A stretch of DNA of 64,000 nucleotides from Brachyhypopomus gauderio (GCF_052324685.1 NW_027506876.1:434001-498000), one strand, 5' to 3'; counted from the first letter of the stretch, positions 35,223-46,220 are shown. Numbers and translations are program-made. The notes: a model not told the origin generated them from the sequence alone.

Positions 35223-36161
35223 ATGTCTGAGTCCCTTGTTGCTTGTGTTGAGTGTGGCATGTATAGCTACTCTTCTTCCGTCAGTAGTGATAATAATAAT
35301 TATATTTGTGTGAAGTGTAGGTTAGTTATTAGTATGACGGAGAAGATTTCGCTTTTAGAGGAACGCATCCGGGCTTTAGAAAGTCCTAGAAAGTTTGTAG
35401 CAGCTAGCGCAGCTAGCGTAGCGGCTAGCGCAGCTAGCGTAGCGGCTAGCGCAACTAGCGTAGCAGGCCCGGGTTGCACAGCTGTAGCTAGCGAGCCCTC
35501 AGCTCCGGCATTAGAGCCCTCGCAGCGGGGCGAATGGGTGACGTCTCGGCGGCATAACCGTAGGGCTGAGCACCGTCCTTCTCAGGTTCCCGTGTCAAAC
35601 AGGTTTGCCCCACTCAGTAATACACCGACTGAGCGACCTGTTAAAAGAGCTCTGGTGATAGGAGATTCACAGCTCAGACACGTGAACGTAGCGACTAGTT
35701 TAGAGACACCAGCGGCCATAGTCAAGTGTATCCCGGGGGCTAGAGCGCCTGACATCAGGGCTAATTTAAAGGTGCTGGCTAAACGTAAATATTCTAAGAT
35801 AGTTATACACGTCGGCACCAATGATGTGGGATTGAGACAGTCTGAGATCACCAAGGATAATGTTAAAGAGGTGTGCGAGTTAGCGGGGACGATGTCAGAT
35901 GCCGTAATATGCTCTGGTCCCATTCCAGTTCGGCGTGGCGCTGAAACCTACAGCAGGTTATGGGCGTTACACCGCTGGATGTCTAAATGGTGCTCAGATA
36001 ACAAAGTGGGCTATATAGATAATTGGACACGTTTTGAGGGCAGGCCTGGCCTTTTGAAGCGAGACGGCATTCACCCCTCTTGGGAGGGTGCTGCTCTCAT
36101 TTCTCATAGCATATCTGCTAGGCTTAATAGTGGTAGTGTAGGTGTAGTTAATGGGGATTGA
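35223..36161 (+). CDS. L2 LINE ORF1 protein, zinc-binding/SGNH esterase type (copy 1)
   Basis: 312 residues from the first in-frame ATG; an upstream GTG at 35133 would add 30 residues but is unlikely in a eukaryote. Residues 8-32 hold two CxxC pairs (C8, C11, C29, C32), a PHD/zinc-ribbon-like element. A short charged heptad-like segment (about 40-54) may be a coiled coil. Residues 59-81 are an Ala-Ser-Val repeat. Residues 144-300 form an SGNH hydrolase: block I GDSQ with Ser149, the PGA turn (171-173), GTND (198-201), and DGIH with Asp281 and His284. CR1 and some fish L2 elements are known to carry such esterase ORF1s; lipid or membrane binding and RNP assembly have been proposed. The frame ends at TGA 36159-36161, in phase with ORF2. 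Confidence 0.88.
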   Translation: MSESLVACVECGMYSYSSSVSSDNNNYICVKCRLVISMTEKISLLEERIRALESPRKFVAASAASVAASAASVAASATSVAGPGCTAVASEPSAPALEPSQRGEWVTSRRHNRRAEHRPSQVPVSNRFAPLSNTPTERPVKRALVIGDSQLRHVNVATSLETPAAIVKCIPGARAPDIRANLKVLAKRKYSKIVIHVGTNDVGLRQSEITKDNVKEVCELAGTMSDAVICSGPIPVRRGAETYSRLWALHRWMSKWCSDNKVGYIDNWTRFEGRPGLLKRDGIHPSWEGAALISHSISARLNSGSVGVVNGD

Positions 36162-36257
36162 CAAACCAGAGCCGAGGCCAGGCAGCAGACAAACAGGCTA
36201 ATCCGACTGTCTGCGAGCTGCAAAGAGACGTCACCTAGGTCACACCAGATTGAAACT
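36159..36257 (+). other. ORF1-ORF2 junction, one in-frame TGA (copy 1)
   Basis: ORF1 and ORF2 share a frame. After TGA (followed by CAA) the frame stays open through 36162-36257 into ORF2, and no ATG occurs before codon 55 of the 988-codon frame (36420), which is already inside the endonuclease. ORF2 is therefore probably made by stop read-through, re-initiation or a non-ATG start; the sequence alone does not decide which. Confidence 0.75.
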
Positions 36258-39224
36258 GTGTCTGTTCCTCGAGTACCAAAAAATAATTCTCGTAAAGTTA
36301 GTAGACAAAATTTAATCAATGTTAAATTCAACTATGCTCCCTCAGAGAGCAGTTTAAATCTGAAACTAGGACTACTAAATATTAGATCCCTGTCATCTAA
36401 AGCATTGCTTGTTAATGAAATGATTACCGATCATGATCTATGCATGCTTTGCTTGACGGAAACCTGGACCCGACCAGACGACTATATGGCCCTAAATGAA
36501 GCTTCTCCCTCTGGCTATAGATATGTCCATAACCCCCGTCCAAATGGTCGAGGAGGTGGGGTCGCCACAATATATGACTCTGATATAGGCATTTCTCAAA
36601 AATTTGGCTTCAAGTTTAATTCTTTTGAACACCTCATCCTCACTGTATCAAATGTTTCAAATTTAACAAGCAACAAAGTGTCACAGTCGTTTATGTTAAT
36701 TACTATTTACCGCCCCCCTGGTTCATACTCTGAGTTCTTGCAGGAGTTTTCAGACTTCCTGTCTCATGTAGTGCTATCAGCCGATAAGGTGATTATAGTG
36801 GGTGATTTTAATATCCATTTTGAAAATCGGTGTGACTCTTTTAGCATTCATTTTCAAGCAATTCTTGATTCAATAGGTATCACTCAGAATGTGGTGGGTC
36901 CTACGCATAACTGTAGTCATACTTTAGACTTGGTCTTGTCATTTGGTATTGACATATCCAGTTTAGCAATTCTTCCTCAGAGTGAGGCTGTTTCTGACCA
37001 CAGCCTCATAACATACGAGTTGTGTTTAACTGACTGTGTTCATCGGCCACCCCGCTATCAAATTAAACGAGCTATAACACCCAGCACCATAGCCGCGCTC
37101 ACTGATATTTTACCGGGTCTGACAAACACTGATCCACTTGTAGCTCCGGAAGGACTAGAGCGTTTCACCGAGCACGTCGAGACTTCCCTTCGTACAGCTT
37201 TAGACAAAGTTGCACCACTACGATATAAGAGAGCCACGGAGAGAAGAATAGCGCCATGGTACAATGAGCACACGCGTAGCCTCAAACGAGCCGCGCGGAT
37301 CCTGGAACGTAAATGGCGAAATATGAAGTTAGAAGTGTATAGACTATCATGGAAAAGCAGCCTTATTGAATATAAGCATGCCCTCCATATGGCAAAGTCC
37401 TTATACTTATCAGCCTTAATAGAAAAACATAAAAACAATTCAGGACTCCTTTTTAAAACTGTTTCCAGCCTTACGAGGAGTCATGAACAAAACAATTCTC
37501 TTATTCCACTAGAGTGTAGCAGTAACAATTTTATGAAATTTTTTAATGATAAGATTGATAAAATTAGGGAAAACATTAGTAGTGCTATCTCAGAGCCTGT
37601 CAACATGCCAATGCACCTTGACAGCTGTCTGGTCAGCTCTGATGCCCTGTTAGAGTCCTTCTCCCCAATTGGTCGTGAGGAGCTTATTTCACTGGTGAAA
37701 TCTGCTAAACCCTCCACATGCATACTAGATGCCGTACCAACCCATCTACTTAAAGAATTACTGCACAGCAATGTAGAACCGTTGCTTACTATAATAAATT
37801 ATTCTCTGAGCCTGGGCTACGTTCCCAGTTCATTTAAACTTGCAGTCATCAAGCCGCTAATTAAAAAACCTGGTCTTAACCCCCAAGAACTGTCCAACTA
37901 TAGGCCAATTTCTAATCTGTCATTCATATCCAAAATTTTAGAGAAAGTAGTTTCTTCACAACTCTCTTCCTTCTTACAGACAGAACATGTCTTAGAGTTA
38001 TTTCAGTCTGGATTTAGAGCTCATCACAGCACTGAAACAGCACTAACTAAAGTACTGAATGATCTCTTAATATCCTCTGATAAAGGACACATTTCGTTTC
38101 TCATACTGCTAGACCTCAGTGCTGCTTTTGACACCATTGATCATAATATTCTACTTAATAGACTGGAGACACTCGTTGGCATAAGAGGTCAAGCACTCTC
38201 CTGGTTCAGGTCCTACCTGACAGATCGTTACCAATTTGTGCTAGTAAATAACGAATGCTCTGAGCATTCTAAAGTAAAGTATGGTGTCCCACAAGGATCT
38301 GTACTGGGCCCCATATTATTCTCATTATATATGCTACCACTGGGCACTATCATTCGTAGGCATGGTATTAGCTTCCATTGCTACGCAGATGATACTCAGT
38401 TGTATATATCTTCTAATCCAGATGATACCACCACAACTCTCAAGATTGAGAACTGCGTCCAGGATATTAAAAACTGGATGGCGTCTAATTTTCTTAAACT
38501 AAATTCTGACAAGACTGAGGTACTGGTTCTTGGGCCTAAAGCTGTTAGAAGCAATTGGGCTGATATTCCCCTTACCCTAGATGGTTTTTCAGTAACACCA
38601 AAATCTACTGCAAAAAGTTTAGGTGTCACTATTGATTCTGATCTTTCATTTGACACACATGTATGCAATGTCACTAAGGCTGCCTTTTTCCATTTACGTA
38701 ATATTGCCAAGCTGAGACACTTACTTTCATTAGCTGATGCAGAGAAGCTAGTTCATGCTTTTGTCTCATCGAGATTGGACTACTGTAATAGTCTTCTAAT
38801 TGGATGCTCTAAACAGTCCATAAAGAAGCTACAACTTGTACAAAATGCCGCAGCTAGAGTCCTAACCAAGGCTAGGAAATTCGATCATATTAGTCCCACT
38901 CTCGCCGCACTACACTGGCTGCCGATTAAATATCGCATTGAATTTAAAGTTCTCCTGTTAACCTATAAGGCGTTAAATGGTCTTGCCCCACAATATCTGA
39001 GTGAACTCATTGATTACTACAACCCATCTCGCCCTTTGCGCTCCCAAAATGCTGGATTTCTCGTAGTTCCAAAAATTAGTAAAACTACAGCCGGAGGCAG
39101 AGCTTTCTCTTTTAAAGCCCCTCAATTATGGAATAGCCTTCCAGCTCCAATCCGAGACTCTGACACAGTTCCAATCTTTAAATCTAGACTTAAGACTCAC
39201 CTGTTTAGTCAAGCCTTCAGCTAA
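36258..39224 (+). CDS. L2 LINE ORF2 protein: endonuclease and reverse transcriptase (copy 1)
   Basis: 988 residues from a GTG used only as a nominal start; the frame is open from 36162 (1,020 residues). AP-like endonuclease, about residues 36-255: N41, TETW with E68, RPP (152-154), GDFN (D183, N185), THxxxHTLDLV (216-226) and SDHS (D247, H248), the full catalytic set, which nicks the target DNA. Reverse transcriptase, about 500-770: NYRPIS, LLDLSAAFDTIDH with D619, GVPQGSVLGPILF (676-688) and YADD (709-712; D711, D712). The C-terminus has HWLPIKYRI and LLTYKALNGLAP, typical of L2/CR1. No RNase H domain is seen. It should make cDNA at the nicked target using the element's own 3' stem-loop as entry site. 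Length and motifs suggest an active enzyme; activity is not shown. Confidence 0.94.
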   Translation: MSVPRVPKNNSRKVSRQNLINVKFNYAPSESSLNLKLGLLNIRSLSSKALLVNEMITDHDLCMLCLTETWTRPDDYMALNEASPSGYRYVHNPRPNGRGGGVATIYDSDIGISQKFGFKFNSFEHLILTVSNVSNLTSNKVSQSFMLITIYRPPGSYSEFLQEFSDFLSHVVLSADKVIIVGDFNIHFENRCDSFSIHFQAILDSIGITQNVVGPTHNCSHTLDLVLSFGIDISSLAILPQSEAVSDHSLITYELCLTDCVHRPPRYQIKRAITPSTIAALTDILPGLTNTDPLVAPEGLERFTEHVETSLRTALDKVAPLRYKRATERRIAPWYNEHTRSLKRAARILERKWRNMKLEVYRLSWKSSLIEYKHALHMAKSLYLSALIEKHKNNSGLLFKTVSSLTRSHEQNNSLIPLECSSNNFMKFFNDKIDKIRENISSAISEPVNMPMHLDSCLVSSDALLESFSPIGREELISLVKSAKPSTCILDAVPTHLLKELLHSNVEPLLTIINYSLSLGYVPSSFKLAVIKPLIKKPGLNPQELSNYRPISNLSFISKILEKVVSSQLSSFLQTEHVLELFQSGFRAHHSTETALTKVLNDLLISSDKGHISFLILLDLSAAFDTIDHNILLNRLETLVGIRGQALSWFRSYLTDRYQFVLVNNECSEHSKVKYGVPQGSVLGPILFSLYMLPLGTIIRRHGISFHCYADDTQLYISSNPDDTTTTLKIENCVQDIKNWMASNFLKLNSDKTEVLVLGPKAVRSNWADIPLTLDGFSVTPKSTAKSLGVTIDSDLSFDTHVCNVTKAAFFHLRNIAKLRHLLSLADAEKLVHAFVSSRLDYCNSLLIGCSKQSIKKLQLVQNAAARVLTKARKFDHISPTLAALHWLPIKYRIEFKVLLLTYKALNGLAPQYLSELIDYYNPSRPLRSQNAGFLVVPKISKTTAGGRAFSFKAPQLWNSLPAPIRDSDTVPIFKSRLKTHLFSQAFS

Positions 39225-39976
39225 AATTCCCCTTGTAAGGTGTAGGGGCTTGGGGGCCCCCAGACGTTGAGATTTCTGGTGATCTGAGATGTTGATGCTG
39301 TCATCCAGCTGTGTCTTGGCATCACTCTATTTGTGACTATGACTTGACTGGAAAGCAATGTCTCAGTGAGCCCTCATGCCTGTGGTCACCTCTGAACCTC
39401 TCCCTTTAGTTATGCTGCTATAGATTAGTCTGCCGGAGCCACATGCTGATCACTGGCACGTGAGCTACGTACATTTAAATCAACGGTGGTTTAAATTCAT
39501 GTCCACTCAGTCTGTATTATCTATCTTCTTGCATGGCTCTACACAAGACGATTGGATACAAGCCCCTGCAGGCACCTGGGGGATGGTCTGGCTGCCGGTG
39601 GATGTGCTGATACCGGGGTTCACCTGGGGAGTAACACTGCAGTCGGAGCCTACAATACCAGCATCACTGCTCCGACACGGAATGAAAGCCTGGCATTCAT
39701 CAACAGACATTTACAGTGACAATATCAAAACCCAGAACTTTCAATTCTACCTTTTACCTAGTCTGATTGTGTGAATTATGTGTGACTTGTGTATTTGTGT
39801 GTTAACGGGCCGCCCAATGGAGGATGGGTTCCCTTTTGAGTCTTGGTTCTCCCGAGGTTTCTTCCTAATCCCCACCATCATAGGGAGTTTTTCCTCGCCA
39901 CTGTCGCCTTTGGCTTGCTCATTAGGGTTCTGGACCCATAGTATTGTTAACCTTGTAAACCCTGTAAAGCTGCTTT
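39225..39976 (+). other. LINE copy 1 3' UTR
   Basis: About 750 bp after the ORF2 stop. It includes a perfect 12-bp palindrome TGGGGGCCCCCA (39251-39262) and, from about 39808, a stretch (GGCCGCCCAATGGAGGATGG through GTTTCTTCC and TCGCCTTTGGCTTGCTCA) that I recognise as a block shared by many fish L2 elements and by SINEs that borrow L2 tails. Small open frames here show no recognisable domain. Confidence 0.75.
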
Positions 39977-40036
39977 GCGACAACTTGAGTTGTTAAAAGC
40001 GCTATACAAATAAACTTTGATTGATTGATTGATTGA
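39977..40036 (+). other. LINE copy 1 3' stem-loop and (TTGA)n tail
   Basis: ACAAC/GTTGT stem (39980-39984 with 39989-39993, loop TTGA), then AAAGCGCTATACAAATAAA and a short repeat of TTGA ending at 40036. In L2 elements the RT recognises a 3' stem-loop and the short repeat serves in priming. The last TGA overlaps the target's own TGA, so microhomology may have helped placement. Confidence 0.82.
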
Positions 40037-40351
40037 ATGTTTTGTCTTAAATCAGAGTAGACCTACTGCTTAGCCAGTGTTGATCGGTTCAATCAAAATG
40101 AAACTCAGTGGAAACTTACCTGGTGCTTTGTCATGTTGTCTCCCAACGTAGAAAACTCATGCTACTCGGTTGATTTGTAGACGTTTGTGTTATAAAGGGA
40201 TCGAATGATGTCAACATTTGGTGTTTGGATGTGAATGTTTTGTCTTAAAGCAGAGTAGACCTACTGCTTAGCCATTGTTGACATGATGACTTCCATGCTC
40301 TGATTGTATGAGGAAACGCCCACGAGAGATGTGCCCATTCAGACACGCAAG

Positions 40352-40424
40352 GTTTCTGTAGTGTAGTGGTCATCACGTTCGCCTAACACGCGAAGGGTCC
40401 CTGGTTCGATACCAGGCAGAAACA
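40352..40424 (+). tRNA. trnav-aac: tRNA-Val(AAC), near-intact, copy 57
   Basis: Class N with A44G in the variable region (40395), which should be harmless. First tRNA after LINE copy 1. Confidence 0.9.
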
Positions 40425-40863
40425 TGCTTCTTGATAGAATTACAAACACACCACTGCTGTTTAGTGGTTTGTTGCCATTGTAAAGGCTATCGGGGAGCTC
40501 TTCCCTTTAGATCCTCAAAGTGAGCTCTCAGTCTCATGTGATCGATACAGGAATGTTCTAAATCGCCATGTACCTTGATAGCAGTACTAATGCAATCGGT
40601 TCAATAAAAATGAAACTCAGTGGAAACGTACCTAGTGCTTTGTCATGTTGTCTCCCAACGTAGAAAACTCATGCTACTCGGTTGATTTGTAGACGTTTGT
40701 GTTATAAAGGTATCGAATGAAGTCAACATTTGGTGTTTGGATGTGAATGTTTTGTCTTAAAGCAGAGTAGACCTACTGCTTAGCCATTGTTGACATGATG
40801 ACTTCCATGCTCTGATTGTATGAGGAAATGCCCACGAGAGATGTGCCCATTCAGACATGTAAG

Positions 40864-40936
40864 GTTTCTGTAGTGTAGTGGTCATCACGTTCGCCTAACA
40901 CGCGAAAGGTCCCTGCTTCGATACCAGGCAGAAACA
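40864..40936 (+). tRNA. tRNA-Val(AAC)-like, class C, copy 58
   Basis: G53C; unlike its paralogue at 29270 it has C25. Confidence 0.75.
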
Positions 40937-41573
40937 TGCTTCTTGATAGAATTACAAACACACCACTGCTGTTTAGTGGTTTGTTGCCAGTGTAAAGGCT
41001 ATCGGGGAGCTCTTCCCTTTAGATCCTCAAAGTGAGCTCTCAGTCTCATGTGATCGATACAGGAATGTTCTAAATCGCCATGTACCTTGATAGCAGTACT
41101 AATGCAATCGGTTCAATCAAAATGAAACTCAGTGGAAACGTACCTAGTGCTTTGTCATGTTGTCTCCCAACGTAGAAAACTCATGCTACTTGGTTGATTT
41201 GTAGACGTTTGTGTTATAAAGGGATCGAATGATGTCAACATTTGGTGTTTGGATGTGAATGTTTTGTCTTAAATCAGAGTAGACCTACTGCTTAGCCAGT
41301 GTTGATCGGTTCAATCAAAATGAAACTCAGTGGAAACTTACCTGGTGCTTTGTCATGTTGTCTCCCAACGTAGAAAACTCATGCTACTCGGTTGATTTGT
41401 AGACGTTTGTGTTATAAAGGTATCGAATGAAGTCAACATTTGGTGTTTGGATGTGAATGTTTTGTCTTAAAGCAGAGTAGACCTACCGCTTAGCCATTGT
41501 TGACATGATGACTTCCATGCTCTGATTGTATGAGGAAACGCCCACGAGAGATGTGCCCATTCAGACAAGCAAG

Positions 41574-41646
41574 GTTTCTGTAGTGTTGTGGTCATCACGT
41601 TCGCCTAACACGCGAAAGGTCCCTGGTTCGATACCACGCAGAAACA
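41574..41646 (+). tRNA. tRNA-Val(AAC)-like, class K, copy 59
   Basis: A14T and G64C, as in copy 49. Confidence 0.72.
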
Positions 41647-42481
41647 TGCTTCTTGATAGAATTACAAACACACCACTGCTGTTTAGTGGTTTGTTGCCAG
41701 TGTAAAGGCTATCGGGGAGCTCTTCCCTTTAGATCCTCAAAGTGAGCTCTCAGTCTCATGTGATCGATACAGGAATGTTCTAAATCGCCATGTACCTTGA
41801 TAGCAGTACTAATGCAATCAGTTCAATCAAAATGAAACTCAGTGGAAACTTACCTGGTGCTTTGTCATGTTGTCTCCCAACGTAGAAAACTCATGCTACT
41901 CGGTTGATTTGTAGACGTTTGTGTTATAAAGGGATCGAATGATGTCAACATTTGGTGTTTGGATGTGAATGTTTTGTCTTAAAGCAGAGTAGACCTACTG
42001 CTTAGCCAGTGTTGATCGGTTCAATCAAAATGAAACTCAGTGGAAACTTACCTGGTGCTTTGTCATGTTGTCTCCCAACTTAGAAAACTCATGCTACTCG
42101 GTTGATTTGTAGACGTTTGTGTTATAAAGGGATCGAATGATGTCAACATTTGGTGTTTGGATGTGAATGTTTTGTCTTAAAGCAGAGTAGACCTACTGCT
42201 TAGCAAGTGTTGATCGGTTCAATCAAAATGAAACTCAGTGGAAACGTACCTAGTGCTTTGTCATGTTGTCTCCCAACGTAGAAAACTCATGCTACTCGGT
42301 TGATTTGTAGACGTTTGTGTTATAAAGGTATCGAATGAAGTCAACATTTGGTGTTTGAATGTGAATGTTTTGTCTTAAAGCAGAATAGACCTACCGCTTA
42401 GCCATTGTTGACATGATGACTTCCATGCTCTGATTGTATGAGGAAACGCCCACGAGAGATGTGCCCATTCAGACACGCAAG

Positions 42482-42554
42482 GTTTCTGTAGTGTAGTGTT
42501 CATCACGTTCGCCTAACACGCGAAAGGTCCCTGGTTCGATACCAGGCAGAAACA
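42482..42554 (+). tRNA. tRNA-Val(AAC)-like, class G, copy 60
   Basis: G19T only; 908 bp after the class K copy. The spacer carries the private TTTATCATG change (42772). Confidence 0.78.
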
Positions 42555-43191
42555 TGCTTCTTGATAGAATTACAAACACACCACTTCTGTTTAGTGGTTT
42601 GTTGCCATTGTAAAGGCTATCGGGGAGCTCTTCCCTTTAGATCCTCAAAGTGAGCTCTCAGTCTCATGTGATCGATACAGCAATGTTCTAAATCGCCATG
42701 TACCTTGATAGCAGTACTAATGCAATCGGTTCAATCAAAATGAAACTCAGTGGAAACGTACCTAGTGCTTTATCATGTTGTCTCCCAACGTAGAAAACTC
42801 ATGCTACTTGGTTGATTTGTAGACGTTTGTGTTATAAAGGGATCGAATGATGTCAACATTTGGTGTTTGGATGTGAATGTTTTGTCTTAAAGCAGAGTAG
42901 ACCTACTGCTTAGCCAGTGTTGATCGGTTCAATCAAAATGAAACTCAGTGGAAACGTACCTAGTGCTTTGTCATGTTGTCTCCCAACGTAGAAAACTCAT
43001 GCTACTCGGTTGATTTGTAGACGTTTGTGTTATAAAGGGATCGAATGATGTCAACATTTGGTGTTTGGATGTGAATGTTTTGTCTTAAAGCAGAGTAGAC
43101 CTACTGCTTAGCCATTGTTGACATGATGACTTCCATGCTCTGATTGTATGAGGAAACGCCCACGAGAGATGTGCCCATTCAGACACGCAAG

Positions 43192-43264
43192 GTTTCTGTA
43201 GTGTAGTGGTCATCACGTTCGCCTAACACGCGAAAGGTCCCTGGTTCGATACCAGGCAGAAACA
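43192..43264 (+). tRNA. trnav-aac: tRNA-Val(AAC), intact, copy 61
   Basis: Class N, consensus; paralogue of copy 51. Confidence 0.93.
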
Positions 43265-43703
43265 TGCTTCTTGATAGAATTACAAACACACCACTGCTGT
43301 TTAGTGGTTTGTTGCCAGTGTAAAGGCTATCGGGGAGCTCTTCCCTTTAGATCCTCAAAGTGAGCTCTCAGTCTCATGTGATCTATACAGGAATGTTCTA
43401 AATCGCCATGTACCTTGATAGCAGTACTAATGCAATCGGTTCAATCAAAATGAAACTCTGTGGAAACGTACCTAGTGCTTTGTCATGTTGTCTCCCAACG
43501 TAGAAAACTCATGCTACTTGGTTGATTTGTAGACGTTTGTGTTATAAAGGGATCGAATGATGTCAACATTTGGTGTTTGGATGTGAATGTTTTGTCTTAA
43601 AGCAGAGTAGACCTACTGCTTAGCCATTGTTGACATGATGACTTCCATGCTCTGATTGTATGAGGAAACGCCCACGAGAGATGTGCCCATTCAGACATGT
43701 AAG

Positions 43704-43776
43704 GTTTCTGTAGTGTAGTGGTCATCACGTTCGCCTAACACGCGAAAGGTCCCTGCTTCGATACCAGGCAGAAACA
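43704..43776 (+). tRNA. tRNA-Val(AAC)-like, class C, copy 62
   Basis: G53C; paralogue of copy 52. Confidence 0.75.
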
Positions 43777-44413
43777 TGCTTCTTGATAGAATTACAAACA
43801 CACCACTGCTGTTTAGTGGTTTGTTGCCAGTGTAAAGGCTATCGGGGAGCTCTTCCCTTTAGATCCTCAAAGTGAGCTCTCAGTCTCATGTGATATATTC
43901 AGGAATGTTCTAAATCGCCATGTACCTTGATAGCAGTACTAATGCAATCGGTTCAATCAAAATGAAACTCTGTGGAAACGTACCTAGTGCTTTGTCATGT
44001 TGTCTCCCAACGTAGAAAACTCATGCTACTCGGTTGATTTGTAGACGTTTGTGTTATAAAGGGATCGAATGATGTCAACATTTGGTGTTTGGATGTGAAT
44101 GTTTTGTCTTAAATCAGAGTAGACCTACTGCTTAGCCAGTGTTGATCGGTTCAATCAAAATGAAACTCAGTGGAAACTTACCTGGTGCTTTGTCATGTTG
44201 TCTCCCAACGTAGAAAACTCATGCTACTCGGTTGATTTGTAGACGTTTGTGTTATAAAGGTATCGAATGAAGTCAACATTTGGTGTTTGGATGTGAATGT
44301 TTTGTCTTAAAGCAGAGTAGACCTACCGCTTAGCCATTGTTGACATGATGACTTCCATGCTCTGATTGTATGAGGAAACGCCCACGGGAGATGTGCCCAT
44401 TCAGACACGCAAG

Positions 44414-44486
44414 GTTTCTGTAGTGTAGTGTTCATCACGTTCGCTTAACACGCGTAAGGTCCCTGGTTCGATACCAGGCAGAAACA
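44414..44486 (+). tRNA. tRNA-Val(AAC)-like, class T, copy 63
   Basis: G19T, C32T, A42T; paralogue of copy 53. Confidence 0.75.
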
Positions 44487-44925
44487 TGCTTCTTGATAGA
44501 ATTACAAACACACCACTGCTGTTTAGTGGTTTGTTGCCATTGTAAAGGCTATCGGGGAGCTCTTCCCTTTAGATCCTCAAAGTGAGCTCTCAGTCTCATG
44601 TGATCGATACAGGAATGTTTTAAATCGCCATGTACCTTGATAGCAGTACTAATGCAATCGGTTCAATAAAAATGAAACTCAGTGGAAACGTACCTAGTGC
44701 TTTGTCATGTTGTCTCCCAACGTAGAAAACTCATGCTACTTGGTTGATTTGTAGACGTTTGTGTTATAAAGGGATCGAATGATGTCAACATTTGGTGTTT
44801 GGATGTGAATGTTTTGTCTTAAAGCAGAGTAGACCTACTGCTTAGCCATTGTTGACATGATGACTTCCATGCTCTGATTGTATGAGGAAACGCCCACGAG
44901 AGATGTGCCCATTCAGACACGCAAG

Positions 44926-44998
44926 GTTTCTGTAGTGTAGTGGTCATCACGTTCGCCTAACACGCGAAAGGTCCCTGGTTCGATACCAGGCAGAAACA
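44926..44998 (+). tRNA. trnav-aac: tRNA-Val(AAC), intact, copy 64
   Basis: Class N, consensus; paralogue of copy 54. Confidence 0.93.
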
Positions 44999-45635
44999 TG
45001 CTTCTTGATAGAATTACAAACACACCACTGCTGTTTAGTGGTTTGTTGCCATTGTAAAGGCTATCGGGGAGCTCTTCCCTTTAGATCCTCAAAGTGAGCT
45101 CTCAGTCTCATGTGATCGATACAGGAATGTTCTAAATCGCCATGTACCTTGATAGCAGTACTAATGCAATCGGTTCAATCAAAATGAAACTCAGTGGAAA
45201 CGTACCTAGTGCTTTGTCATGTTGTCTCCCAACGTAGAAAACTCATGCTACTCGGTTGATTTGTAGACGTTTGTGTTATAAAGGGATCGAATGATGTCAA
45301 CATTTGGTGTTTGGATGTGAATGTTTTGTCTTAAATCAGAGTAGACCTACTGCTTAGCCAGTGTTGATCGGTTCAATCAAAATGAAACTCAGTGGAAACT
45401 TACCTGGTGCTTTGTCATGTTGTCTCCCAACGTAGAAAACTCATGCTACTCGGTTGATTTGTAGACGTTTGTGTTATAAAGGTATCGAATGAAGTCAACA
45501 TTTGGTGTTTGGATGTGAATGTTTTGTCTTAAAGCAGAGTAGACCTACCGCTTAGCCATTGTTGACATGATGACTTCCATGCTCTGATTGTATGAGGAAA
45601 CGCCCACGGGAGATGTGCCCATTCAGACACGCAAG

Positions 45636-45708
45636 GTTTCTGTAGTGTAGTGTTCATCACGTTCGCTTAACACGCGTAAGGTCCCTGGTTCGATACCAGG
45701 CAGAAACA
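45636..45708 (+). tRNA. tRNA-Val(AAC)-like, class T, copy 65
   Basis: G19T, C32T, A42T; paralogue of copy 55. Confidence 0.75.
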
Positions 45709-46147
45709 TGCTTCTTGATAGAATTACAAACACACCACTGCTGTTTAGTGGTTTGTTGCCATTGTAAAGGCTATCGGGGAGCTCTTCCCTTTAGATCCTC
45801 AAAGTGAGCTCTCAGTCTCATGTGATCGATACAGGAATGTTTTAAATCGCCATGTACCTTGATAGCAGTACTAATGCAATCGGTTCAATAAAAATGAAAC
45901 TCAGTGGAAACGTACCTAGTGCTTTGTCATGTTGTCTCCCAACGTAGAAAACTCATGCTACTTGGTTGATTTGTAGACGTTTGTGTTATAAAGGGATCGA
46001 ATGATGTCAACATTTGGTGTTTGGATGTGAATGTTTTGTCTTAAAGCAGAGTAGACCTACTGCTTAGCCATTGTTGACATGATGACTTCCATGCTCTGAT
46101 TGTATGAGGAAATGCCCACGAGAGATGTGCCCATTCAGACATGTAAG

Positions 46148-46220
46148 GTTTCTGTAGTGTAGTGGTCATCACGTTCGCCTAACACGCGAAAGGTCCCTGC
46201 TTCGATACCAGGCAGAAACA
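46148..46220 (+). tRNA. tRNA-Val(AAC)-like, class C, copy 66
   Basis: G53C; last tRNA before LINE copy 2. Confidence 0.75.

Larger units (their letters stand above)
34959..40036 (+). mobile_element. L2-clade LINE, copy 1, apparently full length
   Basis: Non-LTR retrotransposon of the CR1/L2 group. Order: five 16-bp 5' repeats, 5' UTR, ORF1 (zinc-binding CxxC pairs plus SGNH esterase), a single stop, ORF2 (AP-type endonuclease, reverse transcriptase, L2-type C-terminus), a 0.8-kb 3' UTR resembling those common in fish, and a stem-loop with a (TTGA) repeat tail instead of poly(A). The host target reads GGATGTGA|ATGTTTTG; the gap between flanking tRNAs is 710 plus 5,088 bp, so there is no net target duplication and 10 bp of filler are included. 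Both ORFs are open, so the copy is young and might be able to move. It lies in the same direction as the tRNAs. Confidence 0.93.
28485..40078 (+). repeat. Segmental tandem duplication, copy 1 (11,594 bp, includes LINE copy 1)
   Basis: tRNA starts 28758, 29270, 29980, 30888, 31598, 32110, 32820, 33332, 34042 and 34554 recur in the same class order exactly 11,594 bp downstream, and the LINE recurs with the same two flanks. The edges given are nominal: the exchange took place inside near-identical 198-bp modules, so the exact breakpoint cannot be fixed. Visible differences from copy 2 are few: 28801 A/40395 G, 31178 G/42772 A, 33407 A/45001 C, and one 16-bp unit in the LINE. Confidence 0.9.

Noticed and set aside
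39460-39774. 104-codon frame in the LINE 3' UTR
   Set aside because: No domain, no L2 family precedent known to me, and it overlaps antisense frames of similar size. Treated as chance within the 3' UTR.
35582-39983. Short open frames in other frames of LINE copy 1 (and the same set in copy 2)
   Set aside because: They overlap ORF1 or ORF2 or lie in the 3' UTR, show no recognisable domain, and repeat in both copies only because the copies match.
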